A stretch of DNA of 57,977 nucleotides from positions 1 through 57,977 of the forward strand of contig JAILGE010000024.1 of assembly GCA_024697065.1 (NCBI GenBank), written 5' to 3'. The notes under the pieces are model-generated. The model searched no databases. It had not been told where the DNA came from and saw nothing but the letters and a program-made list of their open reading frames with translations. Numbering within the stretch: position 1 is the stretch's first letter; each line of letters starts with the position of its first letter. The DNA is from Lachnospiraceae bacterium (lineage in GTDB: Bacteria > Bacillota > Clostridia > Lachnospirales > Lachnospiraceae). Position numbers and translations under genes: made by a program. Shown piece by piece: positions 7,716-17,128 of this stretch.

Positions 7716-8792
7716 ATGAAGATCAAAACCGATGCAGTCATCCTTGATGTGGATGGTACGTTATGGGATTCCACAAAGCTTGTGGCCAAGGCATGGACTT
7801 CCACAGCTCATGATAACGGATTTCCTGACAGAACTGTGACAGCTGAAGAATTAAAAGAGCAGTTTGGCCGTCCCATGGATGTGATAGCACGGAATATCTT
7901 TCCGGGGCTTGATGACGCTGCACTTGAAAGCATATTGAAAAGCTGCGTTAAATATGAAAATGAAGTCCTTCACAACGATCCCTGTGATATGTGTTTTACG
8001 GGAGTCGTTTCTACGATAAGATCCCTTGCCAAACGCGTGCCTGTCTGTATTGTGAGTAATTCCCAAAGCGGATATATCGAGCTTTTTATGGATAAGACAG
8101 GTACTGACGACTGCATAACCGATCATATCTGCTTCGGTGATAACGGTCTTCTTAAATCCGAAAACATTGAGCTCGTTATCAGACGAAACGGCTTTAATAA
8201 TGCAGTATATGTGGGCGATATAGAGCCTGATGAGGAGGCTTCAAGACAGGCAGGTGTCGGTTTTATCCATGCTGCATACGGTTTCGGCAAAGCCAAGTCA
8301 CCGGATGCATCTGTAATATCTTTTGCGGAACTTGAAGATATCATAGAATATGATCCCAAGCCGGATCATCGATTGACTGAGTATCAGATCAGATTTCTTA
8401 TTAAGCAGGCGCTCTCGGCCAGAGAAAGATCTTATTCTCCTTATTCCGGTTTCAGTGTCGGAGCTGCGCTTCTTTCCGTATCGGGAAAAATCTTCACGGG
8501 ATGTAATGTTGAAAATGCATCTTACGGTGCCACAAACTGCGCTGAGAGAACGGCTGTATTTAAAGCTGTCAGTGAAGGAGAGCAGAGGTTTAAGGCCATT
8601 GCTGTTGTCGGCGGTACAGCGGAGAAAATGGGTATCGCAGACCCCTGCGGCGTATGCAGACAGGTTTTGCGTGAATTCTCTGTTCCTGAAAATTTCACGG
8701 TAATAGTAGCTAAGTCACCTGATGAATACAGTAAATACACACTGTCCGAATTGCTGCCCCACAGCTTCGGACCGGATTTCAAGGATATCTGA
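7716..8792 (+). CDS. HAD phosphatase-cytidine deaminase fusion protein
   Basis: This is one 358-residue protein with two enzyme domains. Residues 1-215 form a HAD hydrolase: motif I LDVDGTLWDS (Asp11, Asp13), motif II SNSQSG, a Lys in LLKSENIE and motif III YVGDIEPDEEA. Residues about 222-358 form a tetrameric-type cytidine deaminase: CNVENASYG, NCAERTA (Cys275, Glu277) and PCGVCRQ (Cys311, Cys314), which bind zinc and activate water. Cytidine deaminase turns (deoxy)cytidine into (deoxy)uridine; the HAD half may dephosphorylate nucleotides or sugar phosphates. All key residues are present in both halves. The MutS-like gene starts 5 bases downstream. Confidence 0.9.
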   Translation: MKIKTDAVILDVDGTLWDSTKLVAKAWTSTAHDNGFPDRTVTAEELKEQFGRPMDVIARNIFPGLDDAALESILKSCVKYENEVLHNDPCDMCFTGVVSTIRSLAKRVPVCIVSNSQSGYIELFMDKTGTDDCITDHICFGDNGLLKSENIELVIRRNGFNNAVYVGDIEPDEEASRQAGVGFIHAAYGFGKAKSPDASVISFAELEDIIEYDPKPDHRLTEYQIRFLIKQALSARERSYSPYSGFSVGAALLSVSGKIFTGCNVENASYGATNCAERTAVFKAVSEGEQRFKAIAVVGGTAEKMGIADPCGVCRQVLREFSVPENFTVIVAKSPDEYSKYTLSELLPHSFGPDFKDI

Positions 8793-8797
8793 AGTTT

Positions 8798-10531
8798 ATG
8801 GATAGAGAAAGTCTTGTAATATTAAGCATATTTGCCGGCATTGTTCTGCTATTCCTGGTACTCGGTATCAGGGAAAAAAGAAGATGGCAGAGGTCTTTGA
8901 AAAAACGTATCGAAAGAGAATCCGGTAAGTTCGGTAAGGGATCTGTCCCGGCAGAGCATATGTCCCGCATTCTTAAATATCATGAAAAACATAAGCCGGA
9001 TGGAACTATAGCCGGACTTGATGATATCACATGGGCTGATCTTGATATGGACAGGGTTTTTGCCAAATGGAATGTGACTTATTCAGGTGCGGGTGAAGAG
9101 GTCCTGTATCATACCTTACGGACTCCTCTTTTTGATACGGATAGCATCTGTAATAGAGACAGAGAGATAAGTTATTTTTGCGAACATAAGGCTGAACGTT
9201 TGGAACTGCAATTTGCTCTTGCTTTGTGCGGAGGTAAGGATAATATATCTTTATATGAATACCTGGATGATTTTGAGGATGTCCCGGACAGAGGATCTTC
9301 AAACAGGGAAAAGAGACACACATCTGATCTTGCCTCTTTAAGGTCCCACATCATCGCTCCGATCCTTCTTATCATTGCGACAGCCATACTGTTTATTCAT
9401 GTTCAGACAGGTATATTTGCACTTATTCTTGTGCTGATAATCAATATGTCATGGTATTTCTCATCGAGGCCGAAGATACTTCCGTATCTGGAGACTATCA
9501 GACGTGTATGTGCAGAGCTTGCGGGGGGCCATGAAATACTGGTCAGGAAAGATGCGATTTTTAAAGATGATCTTTTTAATGAGAGAATTGCTGCCCTTGA
9601 AAAATTAACATCCGGTCTTTCAGGCTTCAGCAGAGGGGCTGTATGGGTGATAGCAGGAGATGCAGGCTCATCTTCACCGCTTGCTGTTATCAAAGATTAT
9701 ATCAATATGGTCTTGCATATAGATCTGGTTGTCTTTGCGGGACTTGGCATGAAGCTTAGAAAGCATGTTAAAGATGTGGATTCTATCCATACCGGTATCG
9801 GATATCTTGAGATGTTATGTGCCGCAGCTTCATTAAGGGATGCTTTGCCGTCTGTGTGCCGGCCTGTATTTGATGATAAGGAGTCGGCGGAGAATATTTA
9901 TCACCCTCTTATCAATGATCCTGTGAAAAACAGTTATGAATTGGATAAGGGCATGCTCCTTACGGGCTCCAACGCATCCGGCAAATCTACATTTTTAAAG
10001 ACGGTTGCAATTAATATGATCATGGCACAGACTTTCAATATAGCCTGTGCAGACTCGTTTCATACAGGTATCCACAGGATATTTACGTCAATGGCGATTA
10101 AAGATGACCTGGCTGCAAAAGAAAGTTATTTTATGGCGGAGATCAGGGCTATGAAGCGTATAATAAGTAACAGCGATAATGATATTAAGATCGCATGTTT
10201 TGTGGATGAAGTACTGCGAGGGACCAATACCATTGAGAGGATCGCCGCCTCTTCCGTTATCCTTGAATATATGGCTTCAAACGGGATCTTCTGTATTGCG
10301 GCGACCCATGATATTGAGCTGGCGTCACTCTTAAAGGATTCCTATGAGAATTATCATTTTGAAGAGAGCGTAGAAGGCGATGAAGTAAAGTTCAATTACA
10401 TACTGAACAAAGGTAAAGCAGTATCCCGCAATGCTATAAGGCTGCTTAAGGTCATGGGATACGAAGATGATATCGTTGATAAGGCCACCAAACGGGCAGA
10501 GGGCTTTGATAAAAACGGCACATGGACTTAA
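8798..10531 (+). CDS. Membrane-anchored MutS-like ATPase
   Basis: The 577-residue protein has a hydrophobic N-terminus (about residues 4-23), a hydrophobic pair at about 185-225, and a C-terminal MutS ATPase domain. That domain has Walker A GSNASGKST (Lys396), MAEIRAMKRI, Walker B CFVDEVLRGT (Asp470, Glu471) and the H-loop AATHDIELA. The mismatch-recognition domains of true MutS are absent. Such MutS-like ATPases are widespread in Clostridia and Bacteroidetes but have no proven role. It lies between the deaminase fusion and rnhA. Confidence 0.85.
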   Translation: MDRESLVILSIFAGIVLLFLVLGIREKRRWQRSLKKRIERESGKFGKGSVPAEHMSRILKYHEKHKPDGTIAGLDDITWADLDMDRVFAKWNVTYSGAGEEVLYHTLRTPLFDTDSICNRDREISYFCEHKAERLELQFALALCGGKDNISLYEYLDDFEDVPDRGSSNREKRHTSDLASLRSHIIAPILLIIATAILFIHVQTGIFALILVLIINMSWYFSSRPKILPYLETIRRVCAELAGGHEILVRKDAIFKDDLFNERIAALEKLTSGLSGFSRGAVWVIAGDAGSSSPLAVIKDYINMVLHIDLVVFAGLGMKLRKHVKDVDSIHTGIGYLEMLCAAASLRDALPSVCRPVFDDKESAENIYHPLINDPVKNSYELDKGMLLTGSNASGKSTFLKTVAINMIMAQTFNIACADSFHTGIHRIFTSMAIKDDLAAKESYFMAEIRAMKRIISNSDNDIKIACFVDEVLRGTNTIERIAASSVILEYMASNGIFCIAATHDIELASLLKDSYENYHFEESVEGDEVKFNYILNKGKAVSRNAIRLLKVMGYEDDIVDKATKRAEGFDKNGTWT

Positions 10532-10561
10532 AGACGACAAGAAAACCGGAGTGAGAGAAAA

Positions 10562-11041
10562 ATGAGTAAAGTGATAATCTATACTGACGGCGCAGCCAGA
10601 GGAAATCCTGACGGACCGGGAGGATACGGTGCGGTACTTCAATATACCGATTCAAAAGGTGAGTTGCATGAGATGGAACTCAGTGCCGGATATAAGAAGA
10701 CAACCAATAACAGAATGGAACTCATGGCAGCGATCGCTGCTCTCGAGAAGCTGAATAAACCCTGTCAGGTTGAGCTTCATTCGGATTCCAAATATGTGAT
10801 AGATGCTTTTAATCAGCATTGGATTGCAGGATGGGTCAGGAAGGGCTGGAAAAAAAGTGACGGAAAAGCCGTTAAGAATATTGATCTGTGGAAGCGGCTG
10901 ATCGATGCTGCAAAACCGCATGAGATCACATGGGTGTGGGTAAAGGGACACGCAGGTCACGATCTGAATGAACGCTGCGACACTCTTGCCACTACTGCGG
11001 CTGACCATAACGCTGTTCTTGACGATATTCAGGCTGAATGA
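10562..11041 (+). CDS. rnhA: Ribonuclease HI
   Basis: This 159-residue protein cleaves the RNA strand of RNA-DNA hybrids. The catalytic carboxylates are visible: Asp9 in [12 protein letters not shown]-type context, Glu53 in [10 protein letters not shown], Asp75 in HSDSKYV and Asp140 in NERCDTLA. The basic handle region [11 protein letters not shown], found in the E. coli type, is present. A GGAGTGAGAG sequence serves as ribosome binding site, and spacing to the MutS-like gene is 30 bases, so they probably share a transcript. Confidence 0.95.
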   Translation: MSKVIIYTDGAARGNPDGPGGYGAVLQYTDSKGELHEMELSAGYKKTTNNRMELMAAIAALEKLNKPCQVELHSDSKYVIDAFNQHWIAGWVRKGWKKSDGKAVKNIDLWKRLIDAAKPHEITWVWVKGHAGHDLNERCDTLATTAADHNAVLDDIQAE

Positions 11042-11079
11042 TAAACTTATTTCTGTAATTCTCTTGGTGGAGGGATGAT

Positions 11080-11265
11080 ATGGATAATTTAACAACATTT
11101 TTTATGTCAGAGAATGGATTTTTATCTTATCTTGTTACATACATTGTTTTCATAGCTGCAATCCTTATAGCTTTCAGTATAGGATTTGCCCTCAGAAAGA
11201 ATAAGAATAAAAAGCTTGAAGTCGCAGGTGCTTCGGCTGCAGAGGATACAGAAGATAAAGACTGA
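11080..11265 (+). CDS. Small single-pass membrane protein
   Basis: This 61-residue protein has one long hydrophobic segment (about residues 15-38) followed by a Lys/Asn-rich stretch and an acidic tail ending AEDTEDKD. GGAGGGATGAT precedes the start. No family is recognised. A similar-sized protein with the same design lies at 24780; the two share layout but not obvious sequence. Confidence 0.6.
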   Translation: MDNLTTFFMSENGFLSYLVTYIVFIAAILIAFSIGFALRKNKNKKLEVAGASAAEDTEDKD

Positions 11266-11357
11266 CAGTCTATGATCGGATATTCAAAGACATCGGAAGG
11301 GTATTGGAAGGATATCATCGCCGGTGTCTTTTTTATTAATCAATATGGAGGAGTATC

Positions 11358-11789
11358 ATGAAAATTAAGATAAAGTATTTTACCGACAAGATAGAAAAGC
11401 TTAGATATATAGACGGAAAGTCCGATTGGATAGATCTTCGCGCGGCGGAAGATGTCTCACTCAAAAAAGGCGAATGGAAACTTATTCCTCTCGGGGTTGC
11501 TATGCAGCTCCCTGAAGGATATGAAGCCCATATAGTTCCCAGGAGTTCTACATATAAGAATTTCGGTATCATTCAGACCAATCACTGCGGCGTGGTGGAT
11601 GCATCGTACTGCGGTGATAACGATCAGTGGTTTATGCCTGTTCTTGCTGTAAGAGATACCGAGATACATATCAATGACCGTATCTGTCAGTTCAGGATCA
11701 TGGAGAACCAGCCTAAGATTGAATTCGAGGAATCCGACCATCTTGAGGGCAAAGATCGGGGCGGTTTCGGGTCCACCGGCAAGAACTAA
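11358..11789 (+). CDS. dut: dUTP diphosphatase (trimeric dUTPase family)
   Basis: The 143-residue protein hydrolyses dUTP to dUMP and pyrophosphate, keeping uracil out of DNA and feeding thymidylate synthesis. The five dUTPase motifs can be followed: [34 protein letters not shown] (Asp81), [11 protein letters not shown] and the C-terminal GRGGFGSTG-type loop ([10 protein letters not shown]). TATGGAGGAG precedes the start. It fits the nucleotide theme of the cytidine deaminase upstream, whose product is deoxyuridine. Confidence 0.93.
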   Translation: MKIKIKYFTDKIEKLRYIDGKSDWIDLRAAEDVSLKKGEWKLIPLGVAMQLPEGYEAHIVPRSSTYKNFGIIQTNHCGVVDASYCGDNDQWFMPVLAVRDTEIHINDRICQFRIMENQPKIEFEESDHLEGKDRGGFGSTGKN

Positions 11790-11795
11790 CGCTTC

Positions 11796-11824
11796 TTGTA
11801 AAATCAGCTGTAAAAACTTATAAT
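11796..11824 (+). promoter_or_regulatory. Promoter for the Gly-Ser-Tyr repeat operon
   Basis: TTGTAA (11796-11801) and TATAAT (11819-11824) are separated by 17 bases. Transcription would start near 11831 and read into the gene at 11892 with a leader of about 60 bases. Confidence 0.55.
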
Positions 11825-11844
11825 AAGTCTGACTATGGCTAAAT

Positions 11845-11876
11845 GGGCTTAGTTTACGCTAACCCCTAATTTTTGT
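11845..11876 (+). terminator. Terminator-like hairpin inside the leader
   Basis: GGG-C-TTAG (11845-11852) pairs with CTAA-C-CCC (11859-11866) around TTTACG, followed by TAATTTTTG. It lies downstream of the promoter at 11796 and just before the gene at 11892, so it may act as an attenuator or weak terminator rather than ending dut transcription. Confidence 0.4.
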
Positions 11877-11891
11877 GCCGGAAAGAACTTT

Positions 11892-13004
11892 ATGGCAAAA
11901 AAATACGGCTGGCTGGACCGGGGGAAGAATGAGTCTGCAGACAGCTATGACAGCAGAATAAATCATCTTGCCGCATTTCATGCCGGATATGCGTTTTTTT
12001 CGCGTGATAATTATGATCCGGAATATGCGGCTTTTTCCGTGTATCTGTTATGGAACGGAGAGTTTAATTCCAAGGTTGAACCGGCTCTTCCTGACGGCGG
12101 TTTTATGATCCATTGCAGCCCGGATGTGGCAGAAAGATTTACATCCTACGAGATGGGGCTTCCTGTTTATGTAAAGATTTCTTCTTCGGAAGGAAAGATT
12201 TATGCGGAGAACATGACGGTTGCCGATCATAAGGATTTTTATGATCTTTATTTCAACGGATGTGAAGTGAAAAAGCCGGAGCTGTTGTATTATGCAAGAC
12301 GTCGTGATGCTGAAGACTGCTTTGAAGATGAGGATGACATATGTAGGGAGATTTGCCCCGGTGCTTTCATTATCCACGGCAGCTATCAGGCTGCAATTGG
12401 CAGCTATCAATCCGTAAAAGGCGGCTATAAGCCAGCAAACGGCAGCTATGGATCCGCAAACGGTAGCTATCAGTCCGTATATGGCAGTTATAATCTGATA
12501 AGTTTTGCGGGATCAGGAGTATCCGGCGGGAATAATCTGTTTCAGTTGGGAAGTTACCTCAGAGGCAGTTATTTATGGAATTTTAATAACAATAATAATA
12601 ACAATAATGCCGGCTCGGCAGGTTTCCTGAGTTCCTTTAATCTAAGATCGTTATGGTCAGGTTTTCTTTCGGGCAGCGGAAGTTTTATCCGGACACTTTT
12701 GGGTGGCAGTTATCAGGGGATTTCCGGCATTTATGGATCGGGATATAAGAACAGGGCTTTCGGTTACGGTTCCTATGGTTACGGTTCCTTCGGAGGCAGT
12801 TTTACGGATCCGCATGTTTACAGACCGGACTTATCGTTGCTGTCTGCGGGAAGAGATAATGACGGGGATGATAATCCTAACAAAGCAATGATAAATGGCA
12901 TCAGACCGGCAGAGAGCAATCTTGATTTCATTCCTAGATCAGGAAGGTTTATGCCGTCTTACAGGATGATAGCCGAGATGGGATACGGGCTGGATCTTAT
13001 ATGA
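11892..13004 (+). CDS. Gly-Ser-Tyr repeat protein of unknown function
   Basis: The 370-residue protein has three parts. Residues 1-160 form a folded-looking domain with many aromatic residues (YDPEYAAFSVYLLW) and Cys at 75, 124, 143, 151 and 155; I do not recognise it. Residues 163-204 are six imperfect 7-residue repeats beginning G(S/G)Y. Residues about 205-315 continue as Gly/Ser/Tyr/Asn-rich low-complexity sequence with a run of eight Asn and GYGSYGYGSFGGSF. The tail is Asp/Asn/Arg-rich and ends GYGLDLI. No signal peptide or membrane segment is seen. The stop overlaps the ATG of the glycosyltransferase-like gene, so the products are made together; the repeats may be its acceptor. Confidence 0.75.
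   Translation: MAKKYGWLDRGKNESADSYDSRINHLAAFHAGYAFFSRDNYDPEYAAFSVYLLWNGEFNSKVEPALPDGGFMIHCSPDVAERFTSYEMGLPVYVKISSSEGKIYAENMTVADHKDFYDLYFNGCEVKKPELLYYARRRDAEDCFEDEDDICREICPGAFIIHGSYQAAIGSYQSVKGGYKPANGSYGSANGSYQSVYGSYNLISFAGSGVSGGNNLFQLGSYLRGSYLWNFNNNNNNNNAGSAGFLSSFNLRSLWSGFLSGSGSFIRTLLGGSYQGISGIYGSGYKNRAFGYGSYGYGSFGGSFTDPHVYRPDLSLLSAGRDNDGDDNPNKAMINGIRPAESNLDFIPRSGRFMPSYRMIAEMGYGLDLI
12378..12503 (+). repeat. Six 21-bp in-frame tandem repeats (GSYxxxx)
   Basis: Six degenerate 21-base units starting GGCAGCTAT or a close variant encode GSYQAAI, GSYQSVK, GGYKPAN, GSYGSAN, GSYQSVY and GSYNLIS. A trinucleotide AAT/AAC run (about 12583-12608) further downstream encodes poly-Asn. Both are length-variable types of sequence. 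Confidence 0.85.
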
Positions 13005-13855
13005 ACGGCTTTTATTCTCTCTGGACAGCACCATATTTTAAAGGTAATCCTGATGGTGAATATTCTCTCCGCGATCATGAACTGTTAATGCTTTTGCTTT
13101 CTGTAGCGGCTTATCAGAAGTATAACGGTTCCACAGCCATGTATGCCGATGGTCCGGCAGCGAAATATATACTTGATACGGGCATAGAAGGGATTTTTAA
13201 GAACGGATTAAAGGATCTTAATGTTTCACCCGATATCGATCCGAAGGTTTACTGGGCCGCAGGAAAGCTTGAAGCTTTGAAAGCGGAAAAAGCTCCTTCT
13301 GTTATGATCGACACTGACCTTATCATTTGGAAGAATCTGGATACTGTTTTCGAGGATCCTGCGACGGATATTGCCGTGATACACAGGGAAGAGATCAATC
13401 CGAAGATCTATCCGGGTCCCTGTTCATTTGAGATGAAGAAAGGTTACAGCTTTCCGTCATCATGGGATTTTAGTATAGAACCGGCCAATACTGCGCTTTT
13501 ATATATAAAGGATGAGGGATTCAAGGTGCGTTACGTCGATGCGGCGCTTGAATTCATGAAGATGAGTAAGAAGACGGATGATACGCTCTGCCATATGGTT
13601 TTTGCCGAGCAACGTATACTTCCCATGTGTGCCGCGTCTGAAGGAAAAAACATTTTTGCTTTTTGCAACCGGATAGAGGAACTCAGGGAACAGAGGCTTT
13701 TTACGCATATGTGGGGCCACAAGAATGTACTCAAATTCAACGGCGAAGAGAGGCACGCTTATTGTCTGAAGATGATGATGCGGTTGAAGAATGAATTTCC
13801 GGAAATGTACGAAGTTGCGGAAAAGATCAGTATTCTTAAGCTTTACAGAAAGTAA
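13001..13855 (+). CDS. Glycosyltransferase-like protein, DUF6734 type
   Basis: The 284-residue protein begins FYSLWTAPYFKG and carries LLMLLLSVAAYQKY, TAMYADGPAA, YWAAGKLEAL and MIDTDLIIWKNL. The last contains a DxD metal site (Asp104-Thr-Asp106) as in GT-A glycosyltransferases. It then has EPANTALLYI and a C-terminal THMWGHK. This layout matches DUF6734-type proteins as I remember them. It starts inside the stop codon of the repeat protein (4-base overlap), so it very likely acts with that protein, for example by adding sugar to its Ser or Tyr residues. That role is inference. There is no signal peptide, so it acts in the cytoplasm. Confidence 0.65.
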   Translation: MNGFYSLWTAPYFKGNPDGEYSLRDHELLMLLLSVAAYQKYNGSTAMYADGPAAKYILDTGIEGIFKNGLKDLNVSPDIDPKVYWAAGKLEALKAEKAPSVMIDTDLIIWKNLDTVFEDPATDIAVIHREEINPKIYPGPCSFEMKKGYSFPSSWDFSIEPANTALLYIKDEGFKVRYVDAALEFMKMSKKTDDTLCHMVFAEQRILPMCAASEGKNIFAFCNRIEELREQRLFTHMWGHKNVLKFNGEERHAYCLKMMMRLKNEFPEMYEVAEKISILKLYRK

Positions 13856-13922
13856 TGTTATCTAAGATGATGATCCGGAAATAAATGATTTTTAGGAAAT
13901 AAGAATTAAGGAGATATAAATT

Positions 13923-15377
13923 ATGAAGATCAGAACAAGATTTGCACCCAGTCCTACAGGAAGAATGCATGTGGGAAATCTGCGCACGGCATTGTATTCC
14001 TATCTCATTGCCAAGCATGAAGGCGGAGACTTCATCCTTCGTATCGAGGATACGGACCAGGTAAGAGAGATGGAAGGTGCTGTTGATATCATCAACAGAA
14101 CTCTCGAAAAGACAGGGCTTAAGCATGATGAAGGGCCGGATAAGGACGGCGGTGTAGGCCCTTATGTCCAGAGTGAGAGACAGGCTTCCGGTCTTTATAT
14201 GGAATATGCGAAGAAGCTTATTGAAAAGGGGGAGGCTTATTACTGCTTCTGTGATAAAGAAAGACTTGAGACTTTGAAGACTTCCATGGGTGAGGACGGA
14301 AAAGAGATCACCATTTATGATAAGCATTGTCTTTCTCTTACCAAAGAAGAGGTTCAGGCTAATCTCGATGCAGGAAAGCCTTTTGTTATCAGACAGAATA
14401 ATCCCAGAGAGGGTCAGACAACCTTCCATGATGAGATCTATGGAGATATCTCCGTTGATAATTCCGAGCTGGATGACATGATACTTATCAAATCGGATGG
14501 ATTCCCCACATATAATTTTGCAAATGTAGTTGATGACCATCTTATGGGGATCACTCATGTTGTAAGAGGAAATGAGTACTTAAGCTCTTCACCCAAATAC
14601 AACAGACTCTATGCTGCATTCGGTTGGGAACCGCCGATTTACGTTCATTGTCCTCTCATCACTGATGAGGATCACAAGAAGCTTTCCAAGAGAAGCGGAC
14701 ATTCATCTTTCGAGGATCTCTTGGAGCAGGGATTCCTTGCCGAGACTATCGTTAATTTCGTTGCCCTTCTCGGATGGTCTCCGGAAGGCGACAGGGAGAT
14801 CTTTTCACTTGATGAGCTGATAAAGGAATTTGATTTTAGACGTATCACCAAGTCACCCTCCGTATTCGACTATACCAAGCTTAAGTGGATGAACGGCGAA
14901 TATATCAAAGCCATGGATGACGAGACATTTATGAAGATGGCATCACCTTACTTTGATGAATATTTAAACCCGGGGCTCGACAGGGATAGGATCGGCGCAA
15001 TGGTTAAGACCAGGATCGAGATATTCCCTGATATAAAGGAACTGGTGGATTTCTTTAATGAGCTTCCTGAATATGATCCCGAGATGTACTGCCATAAAAA
15101 GATGAAGACTTCCAAAGAGAGTTCACTTGAAGTATTAAAGGAATTGCTTCCCATACTTGAAGCGCAGGATGATTACAGCAATGATGCACTTTATCAGACA
15201 CTTCAGGACTATGCTAAGGAACACGAGTACAAGAACGGATATGTCCTCTGGCCCGTTCGTACCGCTGTTTCCGGCAAGCAGATGACTCCTGCCGGAGCAA
15301 CCGAGATCATGGAGGTACTCGGAAAGGAAGAGAGCCTCTCCAGGATAAGGAGAGGAATTGAGCTTCTTGCCAACTAA
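13923..15377 (+). CDS. gltX: Glutamyl-tRNA synthetase
   Basis: This 484-residue class I synthetase charges tRNA-Glu, and often tRNA-Gln in Firmicutes before amidation. The HIGH-type motif is [11 protein letters not shown] at the N-terminus, and the KMSKS-type motif is KLSKR (residues 253-257). [20 protein letters not shown] and [12 protein letters not shown] are typical of bacterial GluRS. AAGGAGATATAAATT gives a good ribosome binding site. Length fits the family. It appears as a single gene behind a 67-base gap. Confidence 0.97.
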   Translation: MKIRTRFAPSPTGRMHVGNLRTALYSYLIAKHEGGDFILRIEDTDQVREMEGAVDIINRTLEKTGLKHDEGPDKDGGVGPYVQSERQASGLYMEYAKKLIEKGEAYYCFCDKERLETLKTSMGEDGKEITIYDKHCLSLTKEEVQANLDAGKPFVIRQNNPREGQTTFHDEIYGDISVDNSELDDMILIKSDGFPTYNFANVVDDHLMGITHVVRGNEYLSSSPKYNRLYAAFGWEPPIYVHCPLITDEDHKKLSKRSGHSSFEDLLEQGFLAETIVNFVALLGWSPEGDREIFSLDELIKEFDFRRITKSPSVFDYTKLKWMNGEYIKAMDDETFMKMASPYFDEYLNPGLDRDRIGAMVKTRIEIFPDIKELVDFFNELPEYDPEMYCHKKMKTSKESSLEVLKELLPILEAQDDYSNDALYQTLQDYAKEHEYKNGYVLWPVRTAVSGKQMTPAGATEIMEVLGKEESLSRIRRGIELLAN

Positions 15378-15479
15378 GGTTTACATATATGCTCATATTA
15401 TTCGCATGAATTTACGGTGTTTTATTGTATAATTTATAAAGTGCAACAACAAAGCAAATAAATAAGGAGAATAACCATC

Positions 15480-16559
15480 ATGAAGAAAACAGGAAGAATC
15501 ATAGCTGTTCTTGCAACTGCGACTCTTATCACAGGATCATTGAGCGGATGCGGGCTCTCAATGTTTGCAAAGAAAGACGTGGTTGAAGCTGCGACGAATT
15601 TTGCCGAAGCTGTTACAAAGGCTGACTCCTCAAAGATCATGAAGACTGCAGTGGAGGATGATGATGCGGAAGAAAAGCTTGCGGAGGTTTTGTCGGATGA
15701 CAATTACAGCAGTGATGATGCGGTTGATTTCGCAGATGCTGTATTGGGAACTCTTGAATACGAGATAGATGAAGATTCTTTTGAAGCTGACGGTAAAGAG
15801 GCAAGTATCGACATCACATTCAAAATTGCCGATTATGAGTCACTTGAAGATGAAGAATTTGAAGATATCGATGAGCTTATCGACGCTGTAGAGGATTGTG
15901 ACAAGACGGAAGTCAAGTTTACTGCAAATCTTACTAAAGACGGTAAGGAATGGCTTGTATCCAACCCTGATGATAAGAAGATCATCAAGATGTATGATAT
16001 CAGCGGATTTACACTTCCCATTTCTACGGTTGGTGGATTATATGTAGCTCAGATCGATCTCACAGATTCTATTGTCGGCGATCTTGCCGGAAGCTATACC
16101 ACTATTGATTTCGAAGGATCTATTATGCTGGAGATGGATCTTTGGCTTGAGGATGACGGTACATTTTCGATCTTAGTTGATGGAGAAGGTTTCAAGACGG
16201 AGATGAGAACATTCATAGATGACAACATTGATAATCTTATCCTTGCAAGTCTTGGTGTTTCAAGCATAGATGAAGCAGAGGAAATGGCATCTCTCTATGG
16301 TATGACTTATTCCGATCTTACCGATTTCCTTTTGGACGGAATCGATGAAGAGATCGATAGGGAGATCGAATCTGAAGGATTTGACAGCCTCAGCTACGAT
16401 GGAACTTATACAGTAGACGGCAATACGATCTGTTTTGAAGATTCTGATGAAGCGATCGCAACGATTGACGGTGATACCATCACATTGGATGTAAGTGATG
16501 TTTATGGCCTGAATGATTATACTGATGAACTTGTATTTGTTAAGGACGCTTCTTACTAA
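15480..16559 (+). CDS. Acidic lipoprotein of unknown function
   Basis: A signal peptide with lipobox LSGC (Cys at about residue 22) marks this 359-residue protein as a membrane-anchored lipoprotein on the outer face. The next part (KKDVVEAATNFAEAVTKAD) resembles the helical start of NTF2-like/DUF5105-type domains, followed by an all-acidic domain and a repeated DGTYTVDGNTICFEDSDEA-like beta segment near the end. A TATAAT at 15428-15433 lies upstream, but no good -35 is seen. The Nudix gene follows after 11 bases. The role is unknown. Confidence 0.7.
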   Translation: MKKTGRIIAVLATATLITGSLSGCGLSMFAKKDVVEAATNFAEAVTKADSSKIMKTAVEDDDAEEKLAEVLSDDNYSSDDAVDFADAVLGTLEYEIDEDSFEADGKEASIDITFKIADYESLEDEEFEDIDELIDAVEDCDKTEVKFTANLTKDGKEWLVSNPDDKKIIKMYDISGFTLPISTVGGLYVAQIDLTDSIVGDLAGSYTTIDFEGSIMLEMDLWLEDDGTFSILVDGEGFKTEMRTFIDDNIDNLILASLGVSSIDEAEEMASLYGMTYSDLTDFLLDGIDEEIDREIESEGFDSLSYDGTYTVDGNTICFEDSDEAIATIDGDTITLDVSDVYGLNDYTDELVFVKDASY

Positions 16560-16570
16560 GAAGGTATAAG

Positions 16571-17128
16571 ATGATAACCTGCACAACACTGTGTTATCTT
16601 GAAAAGAATGATTCGTATCTGATGTTACACCGCATAAAAAAGAAGTCGGATGTAAATAAAGATAAGTGGATCGGAGTCGGCGGACATTGTGAAGATGGGG
16701 AAAGCCCGGAAGACTGTGTCAGACGTGAGACCTTTGAGGAAACAGGTATTACACTTAAGTCGGAGCGCTTCCGCGGTATCGTGACATTTGTCTGCGGAAG
16801 CGACATAACCGACTATATGATGCTCTTCACTTCGGATTATTTTATCCCTTATGATCCCCAATATCCCGATAAGCTTAAGGATTGCGATGAAGGCGTATTG
16901 GAATGGGTATCGAAATCAGATATTTCAAAGTTAAATCTCTGGCCGGGAGATAAGATCTTTTTTAAGCTCCTGGATGAAGATGCCGTTTTCTTTTCTTTGA
17001 AGCTTGTCTACGATAAGGAGGACAGATTTATTTCGGCTGCTTTAAACGGTAGAGACCTGAATCTTGATAAGATATTCGACAGCGAGGGCAATATTACGGA
17101 CAGACCTTTGGAAGGAGCTTATAAGTGA
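16571..17128 (+). CDS. Nudix hydrolase (8-oxo-dGTP diphosphatase-like)
   Basis: The 185-residue protein has a complete Nudix box, G-x5-E-x7-REUxEExGU, reading from GHCEDGE through [10 protein letters not shown]. The start [19 protein letters not shown] and the GVGGH segment resemble MutT/YtkD-type enzymes that hydrolyse oxidised or damaged nucleotides. The TGA stop overlaps the GTG start of the next gene (GTGA at 17125-17128), so the two are translationally coupled, although a nucleotide-cleaning enzyme and a xylanase have no obvious link. Confidence 0.88.
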   Translation: MITCTTLCYLEKNDSYLMLHRIKKKSDVNKDKWIGVGGHCEDGESPEDCVRRETFEETGITLKSERFRGIVTFVCGSDITDYMMLFTSDYFIPYDPQYPDKLKDCDEGVLEWVSKSDISKLNLWPGDKIFFKLLDEDAVFFSLKLVYDKEDRFISAALNGRDLNLDKIFDSEGNITDRPLEGAYK

